A stretch of 32,431 nt of DNA from Acidimicrobiaceae bacterium (GTDB lineage Bacteria > Actinomycetota > Acidimicrobiia > Acidimicrobiales > Ilumatobacteraceae), in contig JAAXJF010000002.1 of assembly GCA_012269985.1 (NCBI GenBank), forward strand, positions 1 to 32,431. Reading direction: 5' to 3'. Below, in pieces: positions 26,617 to 32,431 of the stretch (position 1 is the stretch's first letter; each line of letters starts with the position of its first letter). The notes beneath the pieces were generated by a model. It did not search any database. It was not told where the DNA came from and saw only the letters and a list, made by a program, of their open reading frames with translations. The position numbers and the translations under genes were made by a program.

Positions 26617-27729
26617 TCAGCGTTGCTGCGTGAGAGATTGTGCGACGGTCTCGTTCACCACTTGCCCTGCCTGCACATTTAACCCTTCCGCCAGATGGGC
26701 GTCGATGTCGACTACCGCTGCGCCGTGCTGAGCAAGTTTGCTGATGTGTGGCAATGTGGCGTTGGTGAGCGCCAACGTCGAGGTGCGAGGTACGGCACCC
26801 GGCATGTTGCCCACGGCATAGTGCACAACTCCATGTAATTCTGTTGTTGGCTGGGCATGACTCGTTTCGGTCGATGTGGCGATGCAGCCACCTTGGTCAA
26901 TCGCGACATCGACAATGACAGATCCTGGTCGCATTGTTTTCACCATGTCTTCGGTGACGACGACCGGTGCCTTATCGCCGGCGACGAGTACGGCGCCAAT
27001 GACGAGATCTGCATCGGCGACACTCCGTGCGACCGTTGAGCGGTTTGACGAAAGATGGATAAGGCGACCAAATGAATGTGCGTCGATCCAGCGAAGTCGA
27101 TCGAGCGAGGCAGCGATAACAGTGACTTGGGCCCCGAGTCCCAGAGCCAGGGTCGCTGCGGCCCAGCCGACGTTTCCTCCGCCGATGATGACGACTGATG
27201 CAGGAGCGACTCCAGGTGAGCCTCCGAGCAGCACGCCGGCGCCACCTAAATGCGCCGAGAGATGATGGGCACCCATTTGAGTGGCCAGTTTGCCAGCGAT
27301 CTCGCTCATCGGAGCGAGGAGTGGTAGCCCGCCATGGCGATCGGTGACGGTCTCATACGCAAATGCAGAGCAGCCAGAACTGACGAGTGCTTCCGCCACA
27401 GCTGGATACGCCGCAAGATGAAGGTAGGTGAAGAGTGTGAGGTCGTTTCGTAACTGCGGAAATTCTGATGTCTGCGGCTCTTTTACCTTGACAACAAGGT
27501 CAGCTTCCCATGCCTCATTTGGTGTTGTGGCGATCGATGCTCCTGCTGTTTCGTACATCTCATCGGTGAAGCCCGCTCCGATTCCGGCACCGTGCTCGAC
27601 GCGGACCTCGCAGCCGACTCCGACGAGTTCAGCCGCACCATCTGGAGTGAGGGCGACTCGTCGTTCATCTCCCTTAATTTCTTTCGGAACTCCAACGGTG
27701 GAGAGTGCGGGCTTTGCGGTTGCAGACAT
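26617..27729 (-). CDS. ald: Alanine dehydrogenase
   Basis: This enzyme reversibly deaminates L-alanine to pyruvate and ammonia with NAD, linking amino-acid and carbon metabolism. The 370 residues show the N-terminal GVPKEIKGDERRVALTP, the substrate-binding Lys in VKVKEP and His in YLHLAAYP, the NAD site VIIGGGNVGWAAA, and DVAIDQGGC with the catalytic Asp. The family-typical HYAVGNMPGAVPRTST follows. The ATG at 27729 fits the family start. The gene is divergent from an Lrp/AsnC regulator, the same arrangement as ald and aldR in mycobacteria, and is probably controlled by it. Confidence 0.95.
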   Translation of the reverse strand: MSATAKPALSTVGVPKEIKGDERRVALTPDGAAELVGVGCEVRVEHGAGIGAGFTDEMYETAGASIATTPNEAWEADLVVKVKEPQTSEFPQLRNDLTLFTYLHLAAYPAVAEALVSSGCSAFAYETVTDRHGGLPLLAPMSEIAGKLATQMGAHHLSAHLGGAGVLLGGSPGVAPASVVIIGGGNVGWAAATLALGLGAQVTVIAASLDRLRWIDAHSFGRLIHLSSNRSTVARSVADADLVIGAVLVAGDKAPVVVTEDMVKTMRPGSVIVDVAIDQGGCIATSTETSHAQPTTELHGVVHYAVGNMPGAVPRTSTLALTNATLPHISKLAQHGAAVVDIDAHLAEGLNVQAGQVVNETVAQSLTQQR

Positions 27730-27802
27730 GTCGGTAGTTTGACCGAATTTACGGAATGAATCCGGGCGAAGAACAACTTGCAGACGCGTAAACTCACGGT
27801 TT
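27730..27802. promoter_or_regulatory. Shared promoter region of ald and the Lrp-type regulator gene
   Basis: This 73-bp divergent gap holds an imperfect dyad CCGAATTTACGG near 27742-27753, a candidate half of an Lrp-type operator. On the plus strand TAAACT (27789-27794) ends 8 bases before the regulator ATG, with no Shine-Dalgarno between, which suggests a leaderless transcript. The binding role is inferred from the divergent ald/regulator layout. Confidence 0.45.
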
Positions 27803-28252
27803 ATGAGTGCAATAGATGAGTTTGACGCTCGAATCCTTCGTCAGTTGGAAATGAGTGGCCGAATGTCGTGGGCTGAGCTCTCGAGCCAAGTTCACCTGTC
27901 ACCAACCGCCGTTGCTGACAGAGTTCGGAGAATGGAGCGTGACGGCGTCATCCGCGGGTACCAGGCAAATGTTGACCCTGCGGCGTATGGGCGCACAACA
28001 AGAGCGGTCATTGAAGTCGGGTTAATCGCCGGAGCGCATGCCGAAGAATTTGAAGAGCGGCTGCGCACCCGGGTCGAAATTGCGTTCGCTGCCTATGTCA
28101 CCGGGTCTTCTGATTACTCATTGCAATGCGAGTGCGAGGGCTCGGACGGACTCGACGCTCTCGTTCGGTGGTTGAGAGCTGACCCTGCGGTTGCACGAAC
28201 CGAAACGAGGTTCATTCTCAGAGTGGTACGCGAGGGTGCAGATAAGTGCTAA
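27803..28252 (+). CDS. Lrp/AsnC-family transcriptional regulator
   Basis: This 149-residue protein has an N-terminal helix-turn-helix (about residues 5-50: DEFDARILRQLEMSGRMSWAE, then HLSPTAVADRVRRMERDGVI). A C-terminal RAM ligand-binding domain follows, ending in TRFILRVVREG. Proteins of this family form octamers and respond to amino acids. It is divergent from alanine dehydrogenase, so by analogy with mycobacterial AldR it probably senses alanine or a related amino acid and controls ald. The downstream aldehyde dehydrogenase starts 9 bases after its stop and is likely in the same transcript. Confidence 0.92.
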   Translation: MSAIDEFDARILRQLEMSGRMSWAELSSQVHLSPTAVADRVRRMERDGVIRGYQANVDPAAYGRTTRAVIEVGLIAGAHAEEFEERLRTRVEIAFAAYVTGSSDYSLQCECEGSDGLDALVRWLRADPAVARTETRFILRVVREGADKC

Positions 28253-28261
28253 ACCTCGGGT

Positions 28262-29701
28262 ATGTCAAATGAGCAGTCGTTAGTAAGAAACTTCATTGAC
28301 GGTGAGTGGTGTGACGCAGCCGATGGCGGCCGAAGCAATCTGATCGACCCCACCTCAGGAGAGGTCTACGGAGAAGCGGTCGTGTCAACCGATGCCGATG
28401 TTGACCGGGCGATGGCCGCAGCGAGTGCGGCGTTCGATGGTTGGAAGCGAACGACGCCCGCACAGAGATCGCTCGCTCTACTGAAATTCGCCGATGCTGT
28501 CGAGGCGGCGGGCGACGATCTCATGACTGCCGAATCAAAAAACTGCGGTAAGCCCTACGACCTGCACCGTGAAGAAGAGGTCGGTCCAATGGTCGACCAG
28601 CTTCGATTCTTTGCGGGAGCCGCTCGTCATCTCGAGGGTAAAGCGTCAGGCGAATACATGGATGACATGACCTCCATGATCCGGCGCGAGCCAGTAGGCG
28701 TGTGTGCCCAGGTCGCTCCGTGGAACTATCCGATGATGATGGCGATGTGGAAACTCGCACCGGCGATCGCAGCGGGAAACACGATTGTCCTAAAACCGAG
28801 TGACACCACTCCAGTGACGACGGCCATGCTCGCAGAGCTCGCCGCCGAGCACCTTCCACCCGGTGTCTTCAACGTGGTCTGCGGTGATCGCGATACCGGC
28901 CGCGCAATGGTCGCTCACTCGACGCCATCGATGGTCTCAGTGACCGGGTCGGTACGAGCGGGAACCGAGGTCGCTCAAGCCGCCTCATCTGATTTGAAGC
29001 GTGTGCATCTGGAGCTCGGCGGCAAGGCGCCGGTCATTGTGTTCGACGACGCCGATATCCCTGCTGCTGCTGAAGCGATTGCGGTTGCGGGATACTTCAA
29101 TTCAGGTCAAGACTGCACGGCCGCAACGAGGGTGCTCGTTCATTCCTCAATCCGTCAAGATTTTGTCGATGCCTTGAGCGCTCAGGCGCGTGAGGCAAAG
29201 GTTGGCACGCCGTTTGAAGCGGATGTTCTGTGCGGGCCCTTGAACAACAGCAACCAGCTTTCGCATGTACTCGGATTTCTTGATCGGGTTCCTTCTCACG
29301 CCTCGGTCACCGCCGGTGGTGAGCAGGTCGGGTCGAGTGGCTACTTCGTTGCGCCAACGGTCATCGCTGGTCTCCAACAAGATGATGAGATGAGCCAACG
29401 AGAGGTCTTTGGCCCGGTGATCACCGTGCAAGAGTTCTCAGACGAACGCGAAGCGCTGGGCTACGCAAACGGCGTTGAGTACGGGCTTGCCTCGAGCGTA
29501 TGGACCGTCGATGTGGCCCGAGCAATGCGATGTGCCCGAGACCTTGATTTTGGTTGCGTCTGGGTGAACACCCACATCCCAATCGTCGCTGAAATGCCGC
29601 ACGGCGGGTACAAGAAATCGGGTTACGGAAAAGATCTGTCTGCGTACGCGCTCGAGGACTACACCCGAATCAAGCATGTGATGGTCAACATCGCCGAGTA
29701 A
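28262..29701 (+). CDS. Aldehyde dehydrogenase, gamma-aminobutyraldehyde dehydrogenase-like
   Basis: This 479-residue NAD-dependent aldehyde dehydrogenase has the catalytic Cys in GQDCTAATR, the general-base Glu in HLELGGKAP, and VAPWNYPMMM for cofactor binding. The REVFGPV and C-terminal SGYGKDLSAYALEDYTRIKHVMV segments closely resemble E. coli PatD (YdcW), which oxidises 4-aminobutanal in putrescine breakdown. That likeness supports an amine-derived aldehyde as substrate, but paralogues with other specificities exist. The ATG at 28262 follows the Lrp-type regulator by 9 bases, so it is probably an operon and may respond to the same effector. No amine transaminase or oxidase is adjacent. Confidence 0.85.
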   Translation: MSNEQSLVRNFIDGEWCDAADGGRSNLIDPTSGEVYGEAVVSTDADVDRAMAAASAAFDGWKRTTPAQRSLALLKFADAVEAAGDDLMTAESKNCGKPYDLHREEEVGPMVDQLRFFAGAARHLEGKASGEYMDDMTSMIRREPVGVCAQVAPWNYPMMMAMWKLAPAIAAGNTIVLKPSDTTPVTTAMLAELAAEHLPPGVFNVVCGDRDTGRAMVAHSTPSMVSVTGSVRAGTEVAQAASSDLKRVHLELGGKAPVIVFDDADIPAAAEAIAVAGYFNSGQDCTAATRVLVHSSIRQDFVDALSAQAREAKVGTPFEADVLCGPLNNSNQLSHVLGFLDRVPSHASVTAGGEQVGSSGYFVAPTVIAGLQQDDEMSQREVFGPVITVQEFSDEREALGYANGVEYGLASSVWTVDVARAMRCARDLDFGCVWVNTHIPIVAEMPHGGYKKSGYGKDLSAYALEDYTRIKHVMVNIAE

Positions 29702-29723
29702 TTCACTCTCACCCCCCACCTAC

Positions 29724-30272
29724 ATGAACTCTCAACGAGACCCGCATGACGTCTTAGGCGTGCGTCGAGGCGCGAGCCGAGTCGAAATTAGAGCGGCCTA
29801 CCGCCGACTCGCCCGCAAAGTGCACCCCGATGTCGACGACGGTCGGCATAGCGACGAGATGGCGGCATTGAACGAGGCCTATCGAACGCTCACCAGCGAG
29901 CCCCAACGAGCGCAGGGCACGACGCAGGCTCGTCCGCACGCCGATCACGCGGCGCCGACGCCTCCTCCAACGGTGGTCTCGAGGCCGGTCTCGTTTCCGT
30001 GGCGGGGCGTTGTCATCACCTCTGTGGTTGGTGCGGCGGCAATTGTGGTGCTGTCGCTCTTCGCAGGTCCAGAGGTTGACTCGCCACCTGATGGTGTCAT
30101 CCAATCGGGCTCGTGCGTCGTGATTAATGAGGCGTTGTTTGCTGTTGAGGTGCCGTGTGATCAGGCTGACAGCGAAGTTGTGAAGCAACTGGTTCCGCTT
30201 GATGCCGTGTGCGCAGATGGTGCGCCAGGATTCCTCGATCAACTCGGTATGGGTCGAGTGTGTCTCGAGTAG
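29724..30272 (+). CDS. J-domain membrane protein
   Basis: This 182-residue protein starts with a J domain (about residues 5-62, HPD at 34-36), the DnaK-stimulating module. It has none of the Gly/Phe or zinc regions of true DnaJ. A Pro/Ala-rich linker and a single membrane segment (about 94-113) follow. An outward C-terminal domain with Cys at intervals (GSCVVINE, VPCDQADSE, DAVCADG, RVCLE) resembles septum-formation or LppU-type extracellular modules. This is an unusual join of a cytoplasmic chaperone cofactor to an extracytoplasmic Cys-rich domain. The start ATG lacks a clear ribosome-binding site. Its stop lies within the next gene, an overlap of 13 bases. Confidence 0.8.
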   Translation: MNSQRDPHDVLGVRRGASRVEIRAAYRRLARKVHPDVDDGRHSDEMAALNEAYRTLTSEPQRAQGTTQARPHADHAAPTPPPTVVSRPVSFPWRGVVITSVVGAAAIVVLSLFAGPEVDSPPDGVIQSGSCVVINEALFAVEVPCDQADSEVVKQLVPLDAVCADGAPGFLDQLGMGRVCLE

Positions 30273-30679
30273 TTAGTGGTGCAGCGATTGCGGTGGCGGT
30301 CGCAGTGATCGTGTCATTTGCTGTGATCGGTTCCTCGCAGCGTGACGTCACGATCCAAGATCTCGCCGCTGGCGACTGCTTCTTTCTTCCTGAAGATGAC
30401 ATCGGCTTGTCGATCACGTCCTTTTCGCTTGCCGAATGCGACGACGTTCTGAAGAGGGCGTCAAGCGGTGGGGGAGTCGCAGCCTATGTGTTGAAGGTTG
30501 GAACTCTCGATGAGTCGTCGTCGCAATTTCCAACCGCCAAGGACCTTCTGCAAATGGTCGACGAACGGTGTGATGAATTTGCGTTAACGGTGCCAGCGAT
30601 CTTGCCGCTGGTTCCAGACGAGATTGCGTGGAATGTCGCTGGAGGTCCATACGCATGTCTCTCCGTATCGGCAGGCTGA
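30260..30679 (+). CDS. Membrane-anchored septum-formation-like protein
   Basis: This 139-residue protein has an N-terminal membrane anchor (about residues 4-24) and an outer domain that starts IQDLAAGDCFFLP. Cysteines (GDCF, AECDD, DERCDE, YACLS) and a late Trp (IAWNVAGG) match the layout of the actinobacterial septum-formation family. Its role in the family is poorly defined. The GTG at 30260 is chosen because it places the membrane segment at the N-terminus; an upstream ATG at 30209 adds an unrelated, Arg-rich leader. It overlaps the J-domain gene by 13 bases, and both have similar outer domains, so they may act together. Confidence 0.7.
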   Translation: MSRVVSGAAIAVAVAVIVSFAVIGSSQRDVTIQDLAAGDCFFLPEDDIGLSITSFSLAECDDVLKRASSGGGVAAYVLKVGTLDESSSQFPTAKDLLQMVDERCDEFALTVPAILPLVPDEIAWNVAGGPYACLSVSAG

Positions 30680-30723
30680 CGTGAGTTCTCGACACGAGTG
30701 GCTGGTAGCCTCGCCGGTGCTGA

Positions 30724-30796
30724 GGGCGATTAGCTCAGTTGGAAGAGCGCCACGTTCACACCGTGGAGGTCATGGGATCGAGGCCCGTATCGCCCA
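30724..30796 (+). tRNA. tRNA-Val (anticodon CAC)
   Basis: The 73-nt cloverleaf has acceptor GGGCGAT/ATCGCCC with discriminator A, a D-arm GCTC/GAGC with the GG pair in its loop, an anticodon stem CCACG/CGTGG around TTCACAC (anticodon CAC), and a T-stem ATGGG/CCCGT. The T-loop reads ATCGAGG, so the normally invariant T54 is A. CCA is not encoded. All stems pair. Confidence 0.92.
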
Positions 30797-30801
30797 CTCA
30801 T

Positions 30802-30820
30802 CGAGGAAGTGTTCTCCTCG
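30802..30820 (+). terminator. Hairpin after tRNA-Val
   Basis: CGAGGA (30802-30807) pairs with TCCTCG (30815-30820) over a 7-base loop, and ACTCA/TGAGT (30796-30800 with 30827-30831) can pair outside it. It begins 6 bases after the tRNA and may stop or process the transcript, although only two T follow. Confidence 0.4.
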
Positions 30821-30847
30821 TTGCGCTGAGTCGCCTACCCTACAGAC

Positions 30848-31270
30848 GTGGCCTCATGTGATCGTCCGGGATGTGCTCAGCCCATGGCGCTGAGTTACGG
30901 GTTTGATCCTGTTGGGGCTGTGGTGTGGCTTGACGTGCCGTCCGACTCAACAGCAACTGGTCTTTGCCTGCAACATGCCGAACGGCTTACCGCTCCCAAG
31001 GGCTGGACGATTGATGACCGCCGAGATCCTACGCTGAGGTTGTTTCGACCTGGGCCTGTCGGTGATCGTGCAGAGAAACCGTTGCGGCGCCGACGCAGAA
31101 CATCGACGGCGACGGCGCCACAGACATCATTATTTGAGGCCGATCAGCAGAGCGTCCTGCGAGACGAACACTCGGTAGTTGAAAGTGACGCACAAACAAA
31201 TGAGAGCCCACAACGACTCTCTCCATTACTGGCTCGGGCCTTCCGAGGTACTCCGTTCTTACACGACTGA
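30848..31270 (+). CDS. DUF3499-family protein
   Basis: This 140-residue actinobacterial protein is of the DUF3499 family, whose function is unknown. The conserved N-terminal half has CDRPGCAQP and GLCLQHAERLTAPKGW, giving a CxxxxC plus CxxH set able to bind one zinc. The C-terminal half is Arg/Ser-rich and probably disordered. The GTG at 30848 is the family start. TACCCT (30836-30841) ends 6 bases before it with no ribosome-binding site, so the message may be leaderless. The SRPBCC gene follows after 8 bases, a likely operon. The tRNA lies just upstream with its own probable hairpin. Confidence 0.82.
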   Translation: MASCDRPGCAQPMALSYGFDPVGAVVWLDVPSDSTATGLCLQHAERLTAPKGWTIDDRRDPTLRLFRPGPVGDRAEKPLRRRRRTSTATAPQTSLFEADQQSVLRDEHSVVESDAQTNESPQRLSPLLARAFRGTPFLHD

Positions 31271-31278
31271 CCTCGGCA

Positions 31279-31713
31279 ATGGCATTCACCGTTTCTCGCA
31301 CAGTTGAGTTCGCCGCATCGATGGAGGCTGTTCGCCCATTGCTGCGAGATCTGTCGACGTATCCGAAGTGGGTGCCGATCGTTTCGTCGGTGACACAAGA
31401 TGGGGAACAGCATTGGATTGTTGAACTCAGGGTGTCGATCGGGCCGTTCGCACGTTCGAAGCAACTCCGAATGGAGCGTTCGGTCGACAATGATGAACAC
31501 ATCATGTTCACGCGAAATGAGTCCGACGGTCGACAACATGCACATTGGGAATTGCGTTTCGACATGAGCGACGTGGGTTCGCAGACCTCGGTCACTGCTG
31601 TTCTTGAATATCGGGGAACGATGTGGACCCCGGGCCCGGTCGAAGACGCCCTCCACAACGGCCTCGATGCTGCGGTTGAGCAGCTTCGAGAATTACTTCA
31701 GCAGACGCAGTGA
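31279..31713 (+). CDS. SRPBCC (START/Bet v1-fold) family protein
   Basis: This 144-residue protein has the layout of polyketide-cyclase-like SRPBCC proteins: an opening strand FTVSRTVEFAASMEAVRPLL, the LSTYPKWVPIVSSV loop, a central antiparallel sheet, and a long C-terminal helix (EDALHNGLDAAVEQLRELL). Such proteins bind hydrophobic ligands in a helix-grip cavity. No catalytic residues can be named, and the ligand is unknown. The start ATG is 8 bases after the DUF3499 stop, with no clear ribosome-binding site. It is convergent with the ABC ATPase gene, 14 bp apart. Confidence 0.8.
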   Translation: MAFTVSRTVEFAASMEAVRPLLRDLSTYPKWVPIVSSVTQDGEQHWIVELRVSIGPFARSKQLRMERSVDNDEHIMFTRNESDGRQHAHWELRFDMSDVGSQTSVTAVLEYRGTMWTPGPVEDALHNGLDAAVEQLRELLQQTQ

Positions 31714-31727
31714 CCTCTCCGAGGTGG

Positions 31728-32431
31728 TCAAACGCCGTGGGCTGCAACGGCCCTCAAGCGGCCTTCCTCAGTGGCGGTTACGGAGAGGTTCACGCCAAAG
31801 GTGTCAGACATCGTCGCACTCGTCATTCCCGACGACATTGAGCCTCTAAAGACTGTGGCTCCATCGCGAAGGCACAAGAGGTTGGTCATCCCTTTGGGGA
31901 CTTCCTCAAGGTGGTGAGTGACAAGAACCAACGCGCCGATCGAACCGTCTTGGGTAAGGCTGCCAAGTGCATCGATGAGGTCTTCTCGGGCGACGAGGTC
32001 AAGACCGGCGAAAGGTTCGTCAAGAATGATGAGCGCCGGGTTATTAATGAGCGTTCGGGCCAACAGCACACGTTGACGTTCGCCCGACGAGAGAGTGCCA
32101 AAGGTCTGCTGAGAAAGGTGAGCGATGCCCAGCCGATCAAGTTGTTGATGGGCCATTGCGACATCGTCTTGCGAATATTGATGCCACCACGGCTCGAGAG
32201 CTGCATGTAAGGCCGTCACGACCACGTCGATTGCTCGTAGATCGGGTCGAAGCTGATCGGTGAGCCCCTGGGCGGCGAACCCAATTTGTCTTCGCATCGC
32301 TCGAACGTCCATTCGACCGAGACGTTCCCCAAGCACGTCAATTGTGCCCGCTGACGGATGTTCTCGCAGCGCCATCATCCGCAGCAGCGTCGCCTTGCCG
32401 CTGCCGTTTCCACCAACCACAAGCCAACGCT
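31728..32431 (-). CDS. ABC transporter ATP-binding protein, N-terminus cut by window edge
   Basis: The frame is open to the right edge and gives the last 233 residues of an ABC ATPase. Visible are Walker A (GGNGSGKAT), the Q-loop region (FAAQGLTD), the signature LSSGERQRVLLAR, Walker B LIILDEPFAGLD and the switch His in VTHHLEEVP. Walker A has Ala (codon at 32391-32393) where Ser or Thr should bind Mg-ATP. The THHLEEVPKGMTNLLCLRDG segment places it among stand-alone actinobacterial ATPases similar to the YlmA/ModF type, often without an adjacent permease. The start codon and any partner gene are outside the window. The GTG at 32420 is within the Walker A segment and is not the real start. Confidence 0.88.
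   Translation of the reverse strand, partial: RWLVVGGNGSGKATLLRMMALREHPSAGTIDVLGERLGRMDVRAMRRQIGFAAQGLTDQLRPDLRAIDVVVTALHAALEPWWHQYSQDDVAMAHQQLDRLGIAHLSQQTFGTLSSGERQRVLLARTLINNPALIILDEPFAGLDLVAREDLIDALGSLTQDGSIGALVLVTHHLEEVPKGMTNLLCLRDGATVFRGSMSSGMTSATMSDTFGVNLSVTATEEGRLRAVAAHGV

Noticed and set aside
1-32431. CRISPR arrays, insertion sequences, prophage or integration sites
   Set aside because: No regular direct repeats, transposase, integrase or att-like duplication of the tRNA end were seen by eye.

Overview
The window looks like chromosomal DNA from a free-living, moderate-GC actinobacterium, most plausibly an Acidimicrobiia (Ilumatobacter-like) lineage. This placement is an inference. 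It rests on an F420-type LLM oxidoreductase, a DUF3499 protein, septum-formation-like secreted proteins, a LysM lipoprotein with Thr-rich linkers, divergent alanine dehydrogenase and Lrp regulator genes, many GTG starts, and several genes that look leaderless. I see no phage, insertion sequence, plasmid or CRISPR signature.

Layout. 1-5829 (minus strand) is a central-carbon block: a partial citrate synthase, a short acyl-CoA carboxylase carboxyltransferase coupled to a LysR regulator, and a mitochondrial-type aconitase. The 332-bp gap between the LysR gene and aconitase holds a long perfect inverted repeat, a C-rich hairpin resembling the first half of a 6C-type small RNA, and an 11-C run. 5873-7489 has a nitroreductase-family gene divergent from a crotonase-family gene. 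7610-13583 is glutamate synthase gltB-gltD; gltB carries two in-frame stop codons within one short degraded patch. 13659-14240 is a LysM lipoprotein.

14254-20403 (minus strand) is a tightly coupled four-gene operon: a fatty-acyl-reductase-like SDR fused to a HAD-IB phosphatase, a zinc dehydrogenase without structural-zinc cysteines, a LarA-family (nickel-pincer) protein, and a PlsC acyltransferase. A divergent TetR gene and a perfect palindromic operator sit at its head. This operon is my best candidate for an undescribed system, probably in lipid metabolism.

21222-24155 contains a VOC protein and the divergent cell-wall genes ddl and murF, only 16 bp apart. 24152-26570 holds an MFS exporter and an LLM oxidoreductase. 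26617-29701 is alanine dehydrogenase divergent from an Lrp/AsnC regulator and an aminobutyraldehyde-dehydrogenase-like gene. 29724-31713 has a J-domain membrane protein, a septum-formation-like protein, tRNA-Val(CAC), a DUF3499 protein and a SRPBCC protein. The right edge cuts an ABC ATPase whose Walker A motif is unusual.

Three otherwise conserved elements depart from consensus: the gltB stops, an A at tRNA position 54, and GKA in place of GKS/T in the ABC ATPase. Base errors in the consensus should therefore be excluded before biology is built on any of them.
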